From Halobacterium hubeiense (GTDB lineage: Archaea; Halobacteriota; Halobacteria; Halobacteriales; Halobacteriaceae): 64,000 bases of DNA. The stretch is taken from positions 1,054,001 to 1,118,000 of the forward strand of contig NZ_LN831302.1 in assembly GCF_001488575.1 (NCBI RefSeq), written 5' to 3'. A model generated the notes under the pieces. It searched no databases. It was not told the DNA's origin and saw only the letters and a program-made list of their open reading frames with translations. Shown here in pieces: positions 54,380-63,001 of this stretch (position 1 is its first letter; each line of letters opens with the position of its first letter). The position numbers were made by a program, and so were the translations under genes.

Positions 54380-54678
54380 GAGCTGTTCCTCGACGCTATT
54401 TCTGGGGGAGAAGTTGGTCGCCCGGAGTGAGGAGACGAGGCTAGCTTGCGGCGAGGTTTAGCGCAGTCGTCTCGATATCCCGAACTCACTGTTTTACCCA
54501 CCTACGGCCCGGGTAGTCGGCGAATCAGCGAGTTCGTCGAAAACTGCGCCCCATACACGCGCGCGTTGATTTGCGATTCAGCCCCACCCCAGCCACCGAC
54601 CACTTCATGCGACGAGAATATGCCGCCAAACTCTCCCTCCGATAGACACTTTGCGCGACACCGAGCAGGTTTTACGAG

Positions 54679-55365
54679 ATGGACGAGGACTCCGTGACGA
54701 AACGCGAGGTCTGGGACGACTGGGTCTCGAAGTACGTCGACATTAGTGACCCAGTTCCACTGTTCGAGACGGACGACGAGGGCGTCGTCCAGGTGAAGGC
54801 CCACGGGCAGGACGACCGGCCGATTCTCGAGCGCAGTCAGGAGATGGAGGAGTTGCTCGCGACGGAAGGGCGGAAGGTCGTCGAGGACTGGCAGCACGAC
54901 GACGACACCTACGAGGGCGTCATCTACCTCATGTACACGCTCGACGGCGAGACCGTTGTCCCGCGGTACGTGGGGAAAGCGGGCAAGTACGGGCGCGACG
55001 ACGAGCGGCTGAGCGCGAACCTGAAGAACGTCCGGACGAACCGGTCGAAGTTCGCGCGCTGGGGCGACGGCTACGCCTACCACCTCGGCGAACTGAGCGC
55101 CGCTCTCCTCGACCACCACGATGACCCCAGTGTCAACCGCGACGACGACCCGCGTGGGAAGTACCAGGCGTGGGCGAACGCGCTCTTCGAGGACGACTCG
55201 CGGAGGCTACGAGAACCCGTGTACTTCTGGGCGCGAGCGTGGCGAGAAGACGACACCGGCCCGTTCTACGGTTTCGAGACCTCGCTGGACGCGCTCGAAT
55301 ACTACCTCATCGACCTCGCCTCCGACCTCCACCCCGAGCACGTGCTGAATACTGAGGGCGTGTGA
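54679..55365 (+). CDS. GIY-YIG-like nuclease domain protein
   Basis: A 228-residue acidic protein. YEGVIYLMYTLDGETVVPRYVGKAGKYG (about residues 78-105) matches the GIY-YIG pattern (first Tyr pair, then YVGK), followed by an Arg/Asn helix (SANLKNVRTNRSKFARWGDGY). GIY-YIG enzymes cut DNA in repair, restriction and homing. The last 25 codons are duplicated at 56763-56837. The catalytic Arg and Glu are not certain by eye. Confidence 0.55.
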   Translation: MDEDSVTKREVWDDWVSKYVDISDPVPLFETDDEGVVQVKAHGQDDRPILERSQEMEELLATEGRKVVEDWQHDDDTYEGVIYLMYTLDGETVVPRYVGKAGKYGRDDERLSANLKNVRTNRSKFARWGDGYAYHLGELSAALLDHHDDPSVNRDDDPRGKYQAWANALFEDDSRRLREPVYFWARAWREDDTGPFYGFETSLDALEYYLIDLASDLHPEHVLNTEGV

Positions 55366-55422
55366 GTCGCGGTTCCTATGCCGCGTAAACTGCTTCTACT
55401 CGCCTGATTCCTCGACTCGGGT

Positions 55423-56259
55423 TTAGGAGCCTGTTCTATTCTGATCTGGTACGTCCAACTCGATATGGAGATCGTTGAAGAATGCCTGTGACTTCTTGTC
55501 TGTGAACTTCACGTGCTGTCGTAGGAGAAGGAGATTCAAGAGGAGCAAGACAGCGACAATCGCGAAGACGGCAACAGAACCAACCTGAACTGAATAATAC
55601 GCGGGAACGACGAAAAGAGATAGAACAGAAACGAGCCACAAACTTCGGTAAAACGTAGTCAGCATCTCGTACTTCCGATACAGCGTGTTCCGTCCGTACA
55701 GGAAGGCTTCTCCGAAGCGACGGAGGGGCTCGATATCATCTGGTTTTCCCTCGGTCTGGGTTCCACTCATGCGCTTCTCTAACTTCGCTACGACCTCAAT
55801 CACAACCTCATCGTCTACGCTACCAGCTCGCTCAAGCCCACTATCGTCGTTATTCCCCTCGAACGCGGCTTTGATACGAGATCTGACGAATCGTACCTTA
55901 CCCTTCCCGTCAACGTCGTCGCCATAGATGACGGCCAGCACGGCGGCAATCAGTTTTGCAGGCCTCAAAAGCGAACCTATAGCGTGGAGAATCCGCCCAG
56001 CGACGTAGCCAGCGACAAGTAAGAACAGACCACTAATCGTGGTCAAATTGCCCGGGCCGAATAGAAGGACTCCTATCCCGACTGCGAACGTCCCGGGTAT
56101 GAGGTCCACCAGAACATCATACAGATTCAGGTTGCTGACTGGCACGTCGGACGATTGTGTAGGCGGGAAATCAACTTTGGCATCGGTTCGAAGATCCGCC
56201 GAAGGTCTGCCGGAGAAACTATCTAGAGCAACGAAGCGAAGAGGGCGTACAGGAATCAC
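55423..56259 (-). CDS. membrane protein, unknown
   Basis: A 278-residue protein. Two helices near 50-95 (LVDLIPGTFAVGIGVLLFG and GLFLLVAGYVAGRILHAIGS), a charged cytosolic part (about 110-200), two more helices near 205-245, then a cytosolic tail. The first 38 residues look untypical, and a GTG at 56145 (just before SNLNLYDVLVDLIPG) may be the true start. It lies inside the segment between the two copies of the GIY-YIG gene end. Confidence 0.55.
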   Translation of the reverse strand: MIPVRPLRFVALDSFSGRPSADLRTDAKVDFPPTQSSDVPVSNLNLYDVLVDLIPGTFAVGIGVLLFGPGNLTTISGLFLLVAGYVAGRILHAIGSLLRPAKLIAAVLAVIYGDDVDGKGKVRFVRSRIKAAFEGNNDDSGLERAGSVDDEVVIEVVAKLEKRMSGTQTEGKPDDIEPLRRFGEAFLYGRNTLYRKYEMLTTFYRSLWLVSVLSLFVVPAYYSVQVGSVAVFAIVAVLLLLNLLLLRQHVKFTDKKSQAFFNDLHIELDVPDQNRTGS

Positions 56260-56341
56260 CGGCCCAACGGGACACCTATGCCGAGATTGGGTTTCTCACA
56301 CGACGGCGCGTATGTCGTACTGCGAATTGACCTGGAGGTAG

Positions 56342-56349
56342 CTATAAAC
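56342..56349 (+). promoter_or_regulatory. TATA box of the 92-residue gene
   Basis: CTATAAAC starts 31 bases before the ATG at 56373, the same spacing as in the core genes. Confidence 0.5.
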
Positions 56350-56372
56350 GGGTAGGTTTTTTGACTGCAACT

Positions 56373-56651
56373 ATGGGAAGTCACCGCCAAGCCTTCGAAC
56401 GGAGTGGCGCGGTCAAAGAGTTCGTCGACGACGAAGGACGGCACTACTACGTCGTCCAGTTCGGCGACGGAAGCGGGCAAATTCTACAGAAGAAGCAGAG
56501 CGAAGAAGACAACTCAGTTGCCGAGTACGTCCCTCGCGACGAATCTACCAAGGAGTCGATGCGGATGATCGCAGCGTCTTCCGACTTCGAGGTTCGGGAA
56601 GACAGGAATACGCAGCAGAACCTCCAGAACCTCCTCGACGGCGGCTGGTAG
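56373..56651 (+). CDS. 92-residue protein, unknown
   Basis: MGSHRQAFERSGAVKEFVDD, then EGRHYYVVQFGDGSGQILQK, then a polar helical end (TQQNLQNLLDGGW). A small acidic soluble protein with a beta hairpin in its first half. A good TATA box fixes the start. No family recognised. Confidence 0.6.
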   Translation: MGSHRQAFERSGAVKEFVDDEGRHYYVVQFGDGSGQILQKKQSEEDNSVAEYVPRDESTKESMRMIAASSDFEVREDRNTQQNLQNLLDGGW

Positions 56652-56679
56652 TCAGAACGGAGTGGCGACGACGAAGTCA

Positions 56680-56837
56680 GTCTGTCACTCCTTGACTCGC
56701 GAGACGATTCTCGGCGTGAAGATGACCCCGTCCCCTTCTACGACTTCGAGACCTTACTCCAAGCGCTCGAATACTACCTCATCGACCTCGCCTCCGACCT
56801 CTACCCCGAGCACGTGCTGAATACTGAGGGCGTGTGA
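56680..56837 (+). pseudogene. 3' fragment copy of the GIY-YIG-like gene
   Basis: 56763-56837 matches 55291-55365 in 74 of 75 bases (one C/T change) up to and including the stop. Further upstream the match fades (RREDDPVPFYDFETLLQALEYY against WREDDTGPFYGFETSLDALEYY), and before about 56680 nothing aligns. There is no start codon. A remnant of a duplication or recombination. Confidence 0.85.
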
Positions 56838-56840
56838 CGG

Positions 56841-57368
56841 CTACAAAAGCAGACGCCAGAACGAACCCTGAAATTGAGGACCGAATACGAGCAGGAGAGC
56901 CCCGATTAGATGCGGCCACTCGTTCACCAATTTCCAATTATCGACCAACGCGTGGACGTAGTACAACAGGAGAGCGATGTCCAGTCCAAGGACTTGTACG
57001 CCCGGATAGCTCAAGCGCGACACGAATTCGGGAATAACGATGTCTACTGCACTCCCGACGATCAGCATCGCTCCAACAACGATAATCATCGCCCGTTCCT
57101 TGGTCTGCATCGAGCTGGCAATCTGGAAGGAGGTCGAGGTCACATTATAGAGGAAGTGTGTCACCATCGCAGCCACCAACCCTTGCAGCGATAGTGACGA
57201 AATCGTATCTACGAACGGGAGATTCACGACGTAGATCAGTAAGTCGATTAGCGGTCGAACGTCGAGGACGAACGTCACGAAAACCACGAATCCAGGAGCG
57301 AGCGTCAAGAGGTGTTCCTCGTCGATGTAACGGCTCCGTCTTGCTCTCCGGCGAATATCTGAAATCAT
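56841..57368 (-). CDS. four-helix membrane protein, unknown
   Basis: A 175-residue protein with a basic start (MISDIRRRARRSRYIDEEH) and hydrophobic segments near residues 22-50, 60-75, 92-112 and 125-170. Overall AT content is higher than in core genes. It ends four bases after the GIY-YIG fragment on the other strand. No family recognised. Confidence 0.55.
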   Translation of the reverse strand: MISDIRRRARRSRYIDEEHLLTLAPGFVVFVTFVLDVRPLIDLLIYVVNLPFVDTISSLSLQGLVAAMVTHFLYNVTSTSFQIASSMQTKERAMIIVVGAMLIVGSAVDIVIPEFVSRLSYPGVQVLGLDIALLLYYVHALVDNWKLVNEWPHLIGALLLVFGPQFQGSFWRLLL

Positions 57369-57460
57369 TCTATCCCTACGATGTGATGACCGACTTCAGC
57401 AGTTGCTTAAATCACTGACGACATAAATAGAAGCGATTGGTAAGATGAATCTCAGCCAGA

Positions 57461-58819
57461 TTAGAGTCCAGTCCTAAAGTCATCCAGAGTATCGTAGGCG
57501 AGCTGGTCCATCTCCTTAGCAGCGTGAACCCACCGCATCATATAGTCTAAATCGCGATCGTCGTTGATTTGGAAGGACTGGCTGAACGGTGTGACCGTGC
57601 TTTGGTGGTCGTCTTTCAACTCGGCGATGAGGTCGTCAAAAGATTCGGACTGGACAGTCAAGGTGTGATCCCACCGTTTCGCGAGGTAATGCTTCTGTAA
57701 GACCGTTTTGAGGTTCTCTACCGAGGAGTTATCCTCAACTTTTTCGAACGACTGAGGTTCGTCGTCATCGATGTCGTCCTCGTCTTCCTCCTCCTGAACC
57801 TTCTCTGCCATATCCTGCCAGCTATCGAATTTTCGACTGCAAACGGGGCAGTCACACAAATCGAAGTCCGTGTTGAGCCCAAGGTCGGCTGCGGAGGCAG
57901 GGTTGACGAAGTCCTTGATTGGGTCGAAGTAGTAGCGATTGGGGAAATTTCCCCCGTCCGTGGCCTTCAGTTCCTCAGTGTGCTCTTCAGCGTAGAGCGT
58001 TCCGTACGTCGTTCCTCCGAGACCGAAATACGCCAGAAGGTGAGAGAAGAAGTCTCCGTACAGGAAGTGGGGAACGATACCTCTGTCACGGATATCGTAG
58101 ACGAACTTGATCACGTTTTCATAGACGGATTGGCCAGTCTCACGCTTGTCTAGACCCTCTATGATGAGGAAACACTCCGAGACATCCAACTCGTCGACGA
58201 GGTCGATGAGATTGCTCCGCGTCCCAGCGTCGCTTATCATACTCTTCGTCGTGTAGACGCAGGGCTTGAGCGGAATCGTAGCGGCGTCTTGGGACGCATT
58301 CAGAATTGTTTTCGCGGTGGATATCTTCGATTCGTCGTCGATCTTGTTGTACCAGGGTATGATCTTCTTCGGCTCAGCAGGCGGAGAACCGATGTCGGCG
58401 AAGTTACTGAGGTCTACGTTCACAGCGTCGGTAGCGAACGTCTCCTGAAATCGGACGACAGATGCGGCGATTTCGGAGATGTCCTGCTCTGTCATCTTCT
58501 CGGGATTCGCATTCCCACGCTCCTCGAGAATCGACGAGAGGGGGTCGCCAAGATGGCGGAGATACGCCCTCGTCCAGTCGGTGATGTCCCCGTTCTCTTT
58601 CCGGAAGTTCCGACCGCGCTCGAATTCGGCTAGTCCGGGGTCGATGTAGTAATCGATGCCCTCGCTCCCCGTGATGTCGTAGATTTTCTCCTTGGTCGCG
58701 TCGCTGTTGAACGCTACCAGGTGAGGCTCGAAGAGAATCGAGTCGTAGAATTCCGGCTGAGTCTCGACAGGATGCTTGTTGTTATTGTTGTTGTAGCGAA
58801 CAGTCGTCTCAAACATCAC
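57461..58819 (-). CDS. TGT/DpdA-like base-exchange protein
   Basis: A 452-residue protein resembling the tRNA-guanine transglycosylase superfamily. Early GIDYYIDPGLAEFERGR holds an Asp-containing strand. The central ECFLIIEGLD and FLYGDFFSHLLAYFGLGGTTYGTLYAEEH look like the GG substrate region. CDCPVC (about 325-330) followed by LQKHYLAKRWDH near 385 matches the family's CxCxxC plus His zinc site, with an acidic insert between. DpdA members insert 7-deazaguanine into DNA rather than tRNA. It overlaps the nuclease gene by 11 bases. The match is by eye and remote, so the activity is unproven. Confidence 0.5.
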   Translation of the reverse strand: MMFETTVRYNNNNNKHPVETQPEFYDSILFEPHLVAFNSDATKEKIYDITGSEGIDYYIDPGLAEFERGRNFRKENGDITDWTRAYLRHLGDPLSSILEERGNANPEKMTEQDISEIAASVVRFQETFATDAVNVDLSNFADIGSPPAEPKKIIPWYNKIDDESKISTAKTILNASQDAATIPLKPCVYTTKSMISDAGTRSNLIDLVDELDVSECFLIIEGLDKRETGQSVYENVIKFVYDIRDRGIVPHFLYGDFFSHLLAYFGLGGTTYGTLYAEEHTEELKATDGGNFPNRYYFDPIKDFVNPASAADLGLNTDFDLCDCPVCSRKFDSWQDMAEKVQEEEDEDDIDDDEPQSFEKVEDNSSVENLKTVLQKHYLAKRWDHTLTVQSESFDDLIAELKDDHQSTVTPFSQSFQINDDRDLDYMMRWVHAAKEMDQLAYDTLDDFRTGL

Positions 58820-59270
58820 CTTTCACTAGCTCGATAACCTTCCCGCGCCGACATAACTGTTGGGCGGTTTTGTCCGGTGAAGAGACGATTTCTACGTCCG
58901 CGCCCACCGCGAGAAGGCCAATCGGCAGGTCCGATACACGCTCAAGGAGCCGGTCAGTCACGTCCTTCTCCCACACCGCGAGGAAGGAGAAGTCGACGTA
59001 GTCGGAGTTCCGAAGGGCCTGCTGGATGCCTTTCCCGACGTTTCGAGACTTCAGTTCGATGGCAATCGTCTCGTCGCCGTTCGCGCACAGCACGTCGATT
59101 GGGTAGGAGAAGATCGACTGCTCGGTCGCGTGGTCGATCCCGAGAGTTTCCAGGAAGTCGACGACGATTCCGAGCTGGTACTTCTCGGGAACGTACTGTT
59201 CCTCGGTTTCGTCCTGATCCGCGGTCCACCGTTCGTTGTAGTGTTTGACAATCTCAGTCTGTGACATCAC
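58809..59270 (-). CDS. PD-(D/E)XK nuclease-like protein
   Basis: A 153-residue protein with the restriction-endonuclease core: YPIDVLCANGDETIAIELKSRNVGKGIQQAL (about residues 57-87), where Asp precedes a strand with E-x-K (IELK), then a helix with Gln. A C-terminal half (FSFLAVWEKDVTDRLLERV) completes the fold. Such single-domain nucleases appear in defence loci. It overlaps the gene before it by four bases and the TGT-like gene by eleven. Confidence 0.7.
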   Translation of the reverse strand: MMSQTEIVKHYNERWTADQDETEEQYVPEKYQLGIVVDFLETLGIDHATEQSIFSYPIDVLCANGDETIAIELKSRNVGKGIQQALRNSDYVDFSFLAVWEKDVTDRLLERVSDLPIGLLAVGADVEIVSSPDKTAQQLCRRGKVIELVKGDV

Positions 59271-59776
59271 TTCGCCTCCGAGAACACGTCATCTCGAATC
59301 TCTGACTCGACTGCGAAATCTGGATACGTAGAGTACACGTATTGCAGCAACTCCGTCAGGGACATCGAATTGTACTCTGTAACCAGATTCTCTAGTTCAT
59401 CCCTGTACTCGGGCTCAAGTTGTCCCACGAGTTCGCTCGCGATCTTCTCGCCTTTCGGCGTGATGCTGAACTTCTTGTTCCCCAGGTCCGACTGGCTCTC
59501 GTCACCGAGGTGTGGCGAGTCGAGGGGCTCAGACTCGATGGCGGATAGCTGCAGTAAGAACTCAAGTTCCGAGTACACCGCCTCCGAGAACGGCCCCATC
59601 TTGTACGGCGCGAATTCGAACGCAACGTCGTCCTCGTACTCCTCGAAGAACTCCGTCTCCTGCTCGATGAGGAAGAGCAGCTTCTGGAGTTTCGTCACTC
59701 CGCGGACCTGCTCCGCGAAGTAGAACAGGATGAAGACGACATCCGTTCGTCTATCGATTTCGTCGATTCGCGCCAT
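59267..59776 (-). CDS. DUF4065/SocA-like (Panacea-type) protein
   Basis: A 169-residue helical protein with RGVTKLQKLLFLIEQE (about 29-44), FAPYKMGPFSEAVYSELEFLLQL (about 55-77) and KKFSITPKGEKIASEL (about 105-120). This order is seen in SocA/DUF4065 ('Panacea') and YwgA-like proteins, which act as antitoxins or sensors in toxin-antitoxin and phage-defence loci. It is the first gene of the three-gene operon and follows a good TATA-like box. Confidence 0.6.
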   Translation of the reverse strand: MARIDEIDRRTDVVFILFYFAEQVRGVTKLQKLLFLIEQETEFFEEYEDDVAFEFAPYKMGPFSEAVYSELEFLLQLSAIESEPLDSPHLGDESQSDLGNKKFSITPKGEKIASELVGQLEPEYRDELENLVTEYNSMSLTELLQYVYSTYPDFAVESEIRDDVFSEAK

Positions 59777-59800
59777 TCACGAACTTCCTCTCTGGCCCGG

Positions 59801-59808
59801 TATATGAA
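59801..59808 (-). promoter_or_regulatory. TATA-like box of the three-gene operon
   Basis: TTCATATA on the minus strand, far edge 32 bases before the ATG at 59776, predicts a leaderless operon transcript. Confidence 0.5.
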
Positions 59809-59844
59809 ACTACGGTGGAAGTAGGTTGTTGTTTAAATCACCCG

Positions 59845-61089
59845 TCAATCGGTACTCCTAATCGAGAGGTTTGATACCCTGCTTCGAATATCATTTAGAA
59901 GACCGGATCGAGTAGAGGGATTAATCTCCCAGTTGTACTCTCTTATCCTCCTTGCTGGATAGATGACCAGGAAAAAGATTGAGAGAAATGCTATAATCGC
60001 GAATGCGAACAGACCAATCAAAATGTACAATTGTTTCTGCTTACCGAGCCCTAATTGAACCACGTTTATAAACTGGATAAATGGAATACTAGCGATTAGC
60101 GTGACCAGAACACCTATTGATTTCGCAGACGGCTGCAAAGTATCACTACCAGAATAAAGTTGGTTAAAATCAGAGACCTTGTCGCGCATCTCCTCTCTAG
60201 CGGTTGTAGCAACCTCGGACTGATTCACATCTACTAACCCGTCTTCACTATATCTGTGAAAGTGTAGGCCCCCATCACCAAACTCACAAGAACAGACGAG
60301 CACCGCTGAACCGTCACTAGGGTGTTCCCCGACTACTTTCACAGAACTGATTTCTAAATATTCATCGACTTGAGGGAGAGAATAGCTGGGTTGTTCTGAA
60401 ACAGAGTACCCATTTTTGTCGAGATAGTTCCGAATAGAATCAACGATAGCCTCTCTGTTCGTCTCGGCAGCTGGTGACGATTCCCTACAGATTGGTAGTG
60501 AGATTGGTTTCTGCAGTCTTATCAGCTCATCCCGTGTATTTCCCCAGAATGAAGGGTCTAACAAATCCGACCACGAGAAAATATACTCCTGTGGATTTGC
60601 ATGGCTAGTGTTTACAAAACCAACAGGGAAGCGTAGCTTAGTTGTATCTGGCTCATAGCTTTCAAATCTCTTACCGTCAAAGAACACTCTAAACGTGACT
60701 TCACCCAAGCTATCCGAGTCTGCAAGCAATTTCCAATGCAGGTCGCGAACTTTTTCTACGGTGACCGAGGCAAACCAATCGCGTTCGGAGATGTTCTTAG
60801 ACCACTCTTCAATAATGGTCTCTGGGTTAAGTTTGTAGCAGATATCAACCACGTTTTGATTAGGACAAGAGCATTCATCTTCAGATGACTTACAATTTGA
60901 ACACAAACGATTTCTATACGAGATGAAAAAGTCCTTCCAATCTTGTCCGATATCGTCTGGGTCAATCCCCGCCTCGACAATGAATGAATCTATCTCTGGT
61001 TTGGTGAATTCATAATTAACAATCTCTCCATGGTCCGGAATTTGGTATAAGCAACGAGCTAAGAAGCTAATATCGTCGTCAGAGAGCAT
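59845..61089 (-). CDS. unknown protein with Cys cluster and two C-terminal membrane helices
   Basis: A 414-residue protein, last gene of the AT-rich operon. The N-terminal part has a Cys cluster (CSNCKSSEDECSCPNQ, near 60-75) likely to bind zinc. A middle soluble part runs to about 310 (FRVFFDGKRFESYEPDTTKLRFP, then AVLVCSCEFGDGGLHFHRY). Two helices near 325-375 (SIGVLVTLIASIPFIQFINVV and LYILIGLFAFAIIAFLSIFF) and a basic tail end it. It could anchor the operon's complex to the membrane. An earlier ATG at 61110 is possible. No family recognised. Confidence 0.6.
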   Translation of the reverse strand: MLSDDDISFLARCLYQIPDHGEIVNYEFTKPEIDSFIVEAGIDPDDIGQDWKDFFISYRNRLCSNCKSSEDECSCPNQNVVDICYKLNPETIIEEWSKNISERDWFASVTVEKVRDLHWKLLADSDSLGEVTFRVFFDGKRFESYEPDTTKLRFPVGFVNTSHANPQEYIFSWSDLLDPSFWGNTRDELIRLQKPISLPICRESSPAAETNREAIVDSIRNYLDKNGYSVSEQPSYSLPQVDEYLEISSVKVVGEHPSDGSAVLVCSCEFGDGGLHFHRYSEDGLVDVNQSEVATTAREEMRDKVSDFNQLYSGSDTLQPSAKSIGVLVTLIASIPFIQFINVVQLGLGKQKQLYILIGLFAFAIIAFLSIFFLVIYPARRIREYNWEINPSTRSGLLNDIRSRVSNLSIRSTD

Positions 61090-61870
61090 ATTCTCTCTCT
61101 GCAGTTTCAATTATCTCAATTGGTGAATCGTAGTCTCCACTCATTAGATAGACTAAGTGGTTCCAAAGGATATCAAAGTCAACCGAGGTCATCTCGTCGT
61201 CCCATTTTGCGTATTTTTCAAAGAACATCTTGACGCGTCCTTCAGGAGTGGGGCGACTCTGGTCCGCAGGCGGGTCTGGATACTGGCTGGAATCCAGATC
61301 CAGTTGGGAGAGTTTAATACCTATATTTGATATGAGTGACTCGAAGATTTTAATTTCCTCATCCTGATAGTCTTCCTCATCGAAGTAATTAGAAACCATA
61401 TTTTCAAATGAATCCTCTATTCGTTCTGCTACGGAGCGAGGATCCTCCATCGATCTCCCCCCGAACTCTTTGAAAACCCAATCACGGAGAAGTAGTTCAA
61501 GAGAATCCAGATATTCTCGATTGTCTAATACAGTCGTTACTGTTTCTTCAACCCAATCTAGAAGATCTGTTCCAGTAGGGACTTCGGAAGTCGAAATGTG
61601 GCCGTCTTCGTACGCCCTAATTTGCACCCGTTTATCCTTTACATCACCTGTATAAGAAACGTGGAATCGAATCTGGATGACCCTTCCACCATCCTGTGCA
61701 GGATTTAATACTTCAGATTGGTACAGGTGTTCGCCCCGATTACCTCGATACCTCGCCGTGTTTATTCGTACATCATCGAAACCCCCATAGTCAATCCCAG
61801 TATTTTGGCCATCCATCAAATTCTGGAGGAGGAGCAATTCCGAACTGCGGAAAGTTATTTCATCACTCAT
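61079..61870 (-). CDS. 263-residue protein of the AT-rich operon, unknown
   Basis: MSDEITFRSSELLLLQNLMD, then a beta-rich part (GGRVIQIRFHVSYTGDVKDKRVQIRAYE) and a helical acidic C-terminal half (ERIEDSFENMVSNYFDEEDY). Soluble, no clear motif. It overlaps the neighbours by 8 and 11 bases. Base composition is much more AT-rich than in the chromosome, pointing to transfer from a different host. Confidence 0.55.
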   Translation of the reverse strand: MSDEITFRSSELLLLQNLMDGQNTGIDYGGFDDVRINTARYRGNRGEHLYQSEVLNPAQDGGRVIQIRFHVSYTGDVKDKRVQIRAYEDGHISTSEVPTGTDLLDWVEETVTTVLDNREYLDSLELLLRDWVFKEFGGRSMEDPRSVAERIEDSFENMVSNYFDEEDYQDEEIKIFESLISNIGIKLSQLDLDSSQYPDPPADQSRPTPEGRVKMFFEKYAKWDDEMTSVDFDILWNHLVYLMSGDYDSPIEIIETAEREYAL

Positions 61871-62546
61871 CGTCCTTCCCCCATCTCTTTATTGCTGCCA
61901 GAACATCGTCCTCTACGCTTGACTTCATTTCTGAATTGGACATTGTAACAATCTCATCACCGGCGTAAACTCTTACTTCCACTCGGAGCTTGTTCTCTGT
62001 AACAATGGCCTCCATCCCTTCAACGCCTAAATCCTCGACATCGATGTAATCCCCAGATTCGTCCCTAATTTTCGTCGCATCTTCAACATCCATGTTCTCA
62101 GGATGGCCAACGACCTCAAACCGTAGATCGAGAACTTCTTCGGAATCTTTCGCCCGGACATCTTTAAGAGAAGTGGGAAGACTAAATTGGTTCTCTTCGG
62201 TTTCTTCTAGTGCTCCGTGTGCTTCATTCGCATTTTGCTTGAGGTCGCCATAGTTAATCCCATCAATTTGATAGAACTGTAGGTTGAACGAGTCTCCCTT
62301 CTCACCATATTCCTCAAATAATTCATGGATATATTCTCCGTATTGTTCATCACCCAGATCTACTCGGAGTGTTTCACAGAACGATTCCGGCTTGTTGTCG
62401 ACTAAAAAGTGGAAGTCCCTCCCCGCCTCTTCAAGCATGTCTTGAATAGTCTCGTCATCCTCTGTTCGATATGATGCAGCGGGGATTCTACTAGCCATTT
62501 GATCAACCGAAAGCTGATCTTGAAAGATGTACCTGTTCCTACTCAT
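61863..62546 (-). CDS. 227-residue protein of the AT-rich operon, unknown
   Basis: MSRNRYIFQDQLSVDQMASR, then LRVDLGDEQYGEYIHELFEE, FNLQFYQIDGINYGDLKQNA and EVLDLRFEVVGHPENMDV. An acidic alpha-beta protein without a recognised domain. The ATG at 62546 overlaps the preceding stop by eight bases; the longer frame to 62567 is less likely. Confidence 0.55.
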   Translation of the reverse strand: MSRNRYIFQDQLSVDQMASRIPAASYRTEDDETIQDMLEEAGRDFHFLVDNKPESFCETLRVDLGDEQYGEYIHELFEEYGEKGDSFNLQFYQIDGINYGDLKQNANEAHGALEETEENQFSLPTSLKDVRAKDSEEVLDLRFEVVGHPENMDVEDATKIRDESGDYIDVEDLGVEGMEAIVTENKLRVEVRVYAGDEIVTMSNSEMKSSVEDDVLAAIKRWGKDDE

Positions 62547-62892
62547 CGATATCAACCTCAAGTTCATCAGCGAAAAGCGGCGCTTCTTCGGATATCTCTC
62601 TCAGCTTTCTATAGGTTTCTTCTGTTTCATCAACAGCCCGTTTTAATTGATAGCTGGGCTCCAACAATCGTTTAAATCCGGAATCAATGTCCGTAGGTTG
62701 GACGCGAGCAGATCCCCTTTCAGCAGCGGATTGTGCAGAAAGATACCAGGCGACTTCAATCATCTTCTCCATTCGGGCTTTGAAATAGTCATCTGTACCG
62801 TCCCCCACATTTTGCTCGTGCATATCCCTCATTAAACCCCTAAGCGGGGTAACTTTGATTGGGTCGTGTTCATCAAAAGGGTCCTCAGACAT
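62539..62892 (-). CDS. 117-residue helical protein, possible histone-fold-like segment
   Basis: First gene of the AT-rich operon. MIEVAWYLSAQSAAERGSAR, then VQPTDIDSGFKRLL (about residues 45-80), has the helix-loop-helix rhythm of a histone fold, where RV.P.D. precedes the last helix. This is a weak resemblance. The rest is acidic and helical (LKRAVDETEETYRKLREISE). It would be soluble and could bind DNA or the next gene's product. Confidence 0.55.
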   Translation of the reverse strand: MSEDPFDEHDPIKVTPLRGLMRDMHEQNVGDGTDDYFKARMEKMIEVAWYLSAQSAAERGSARVQPTDIDSGFKRLLEPSYQLKRAVDETEETYRKLREISEEAPLFADELEVDIDE

Positions 62893-62916
62893 ATATCCCC
62901 ATCTGAAACTTCATTG

Positions 62917-62924
62917 TATAAAAT
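62917..62924 (-). promoter_or_regulatory. TATA box of the AT-rich four-gene operon
   Basis: ATTTTATA on the minus strand has its far edge 32 bases before the ATG at 62892, again the leaderless spacing. Confidence 0.5.
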
Positions 62925-63001
62925 CTTCTCATTAGATAGAATATCAACTGGAGCGATTAGAGAAGCCCTGGATATAGTATAGAGGCACGCCGATGAGCGT
63001 T

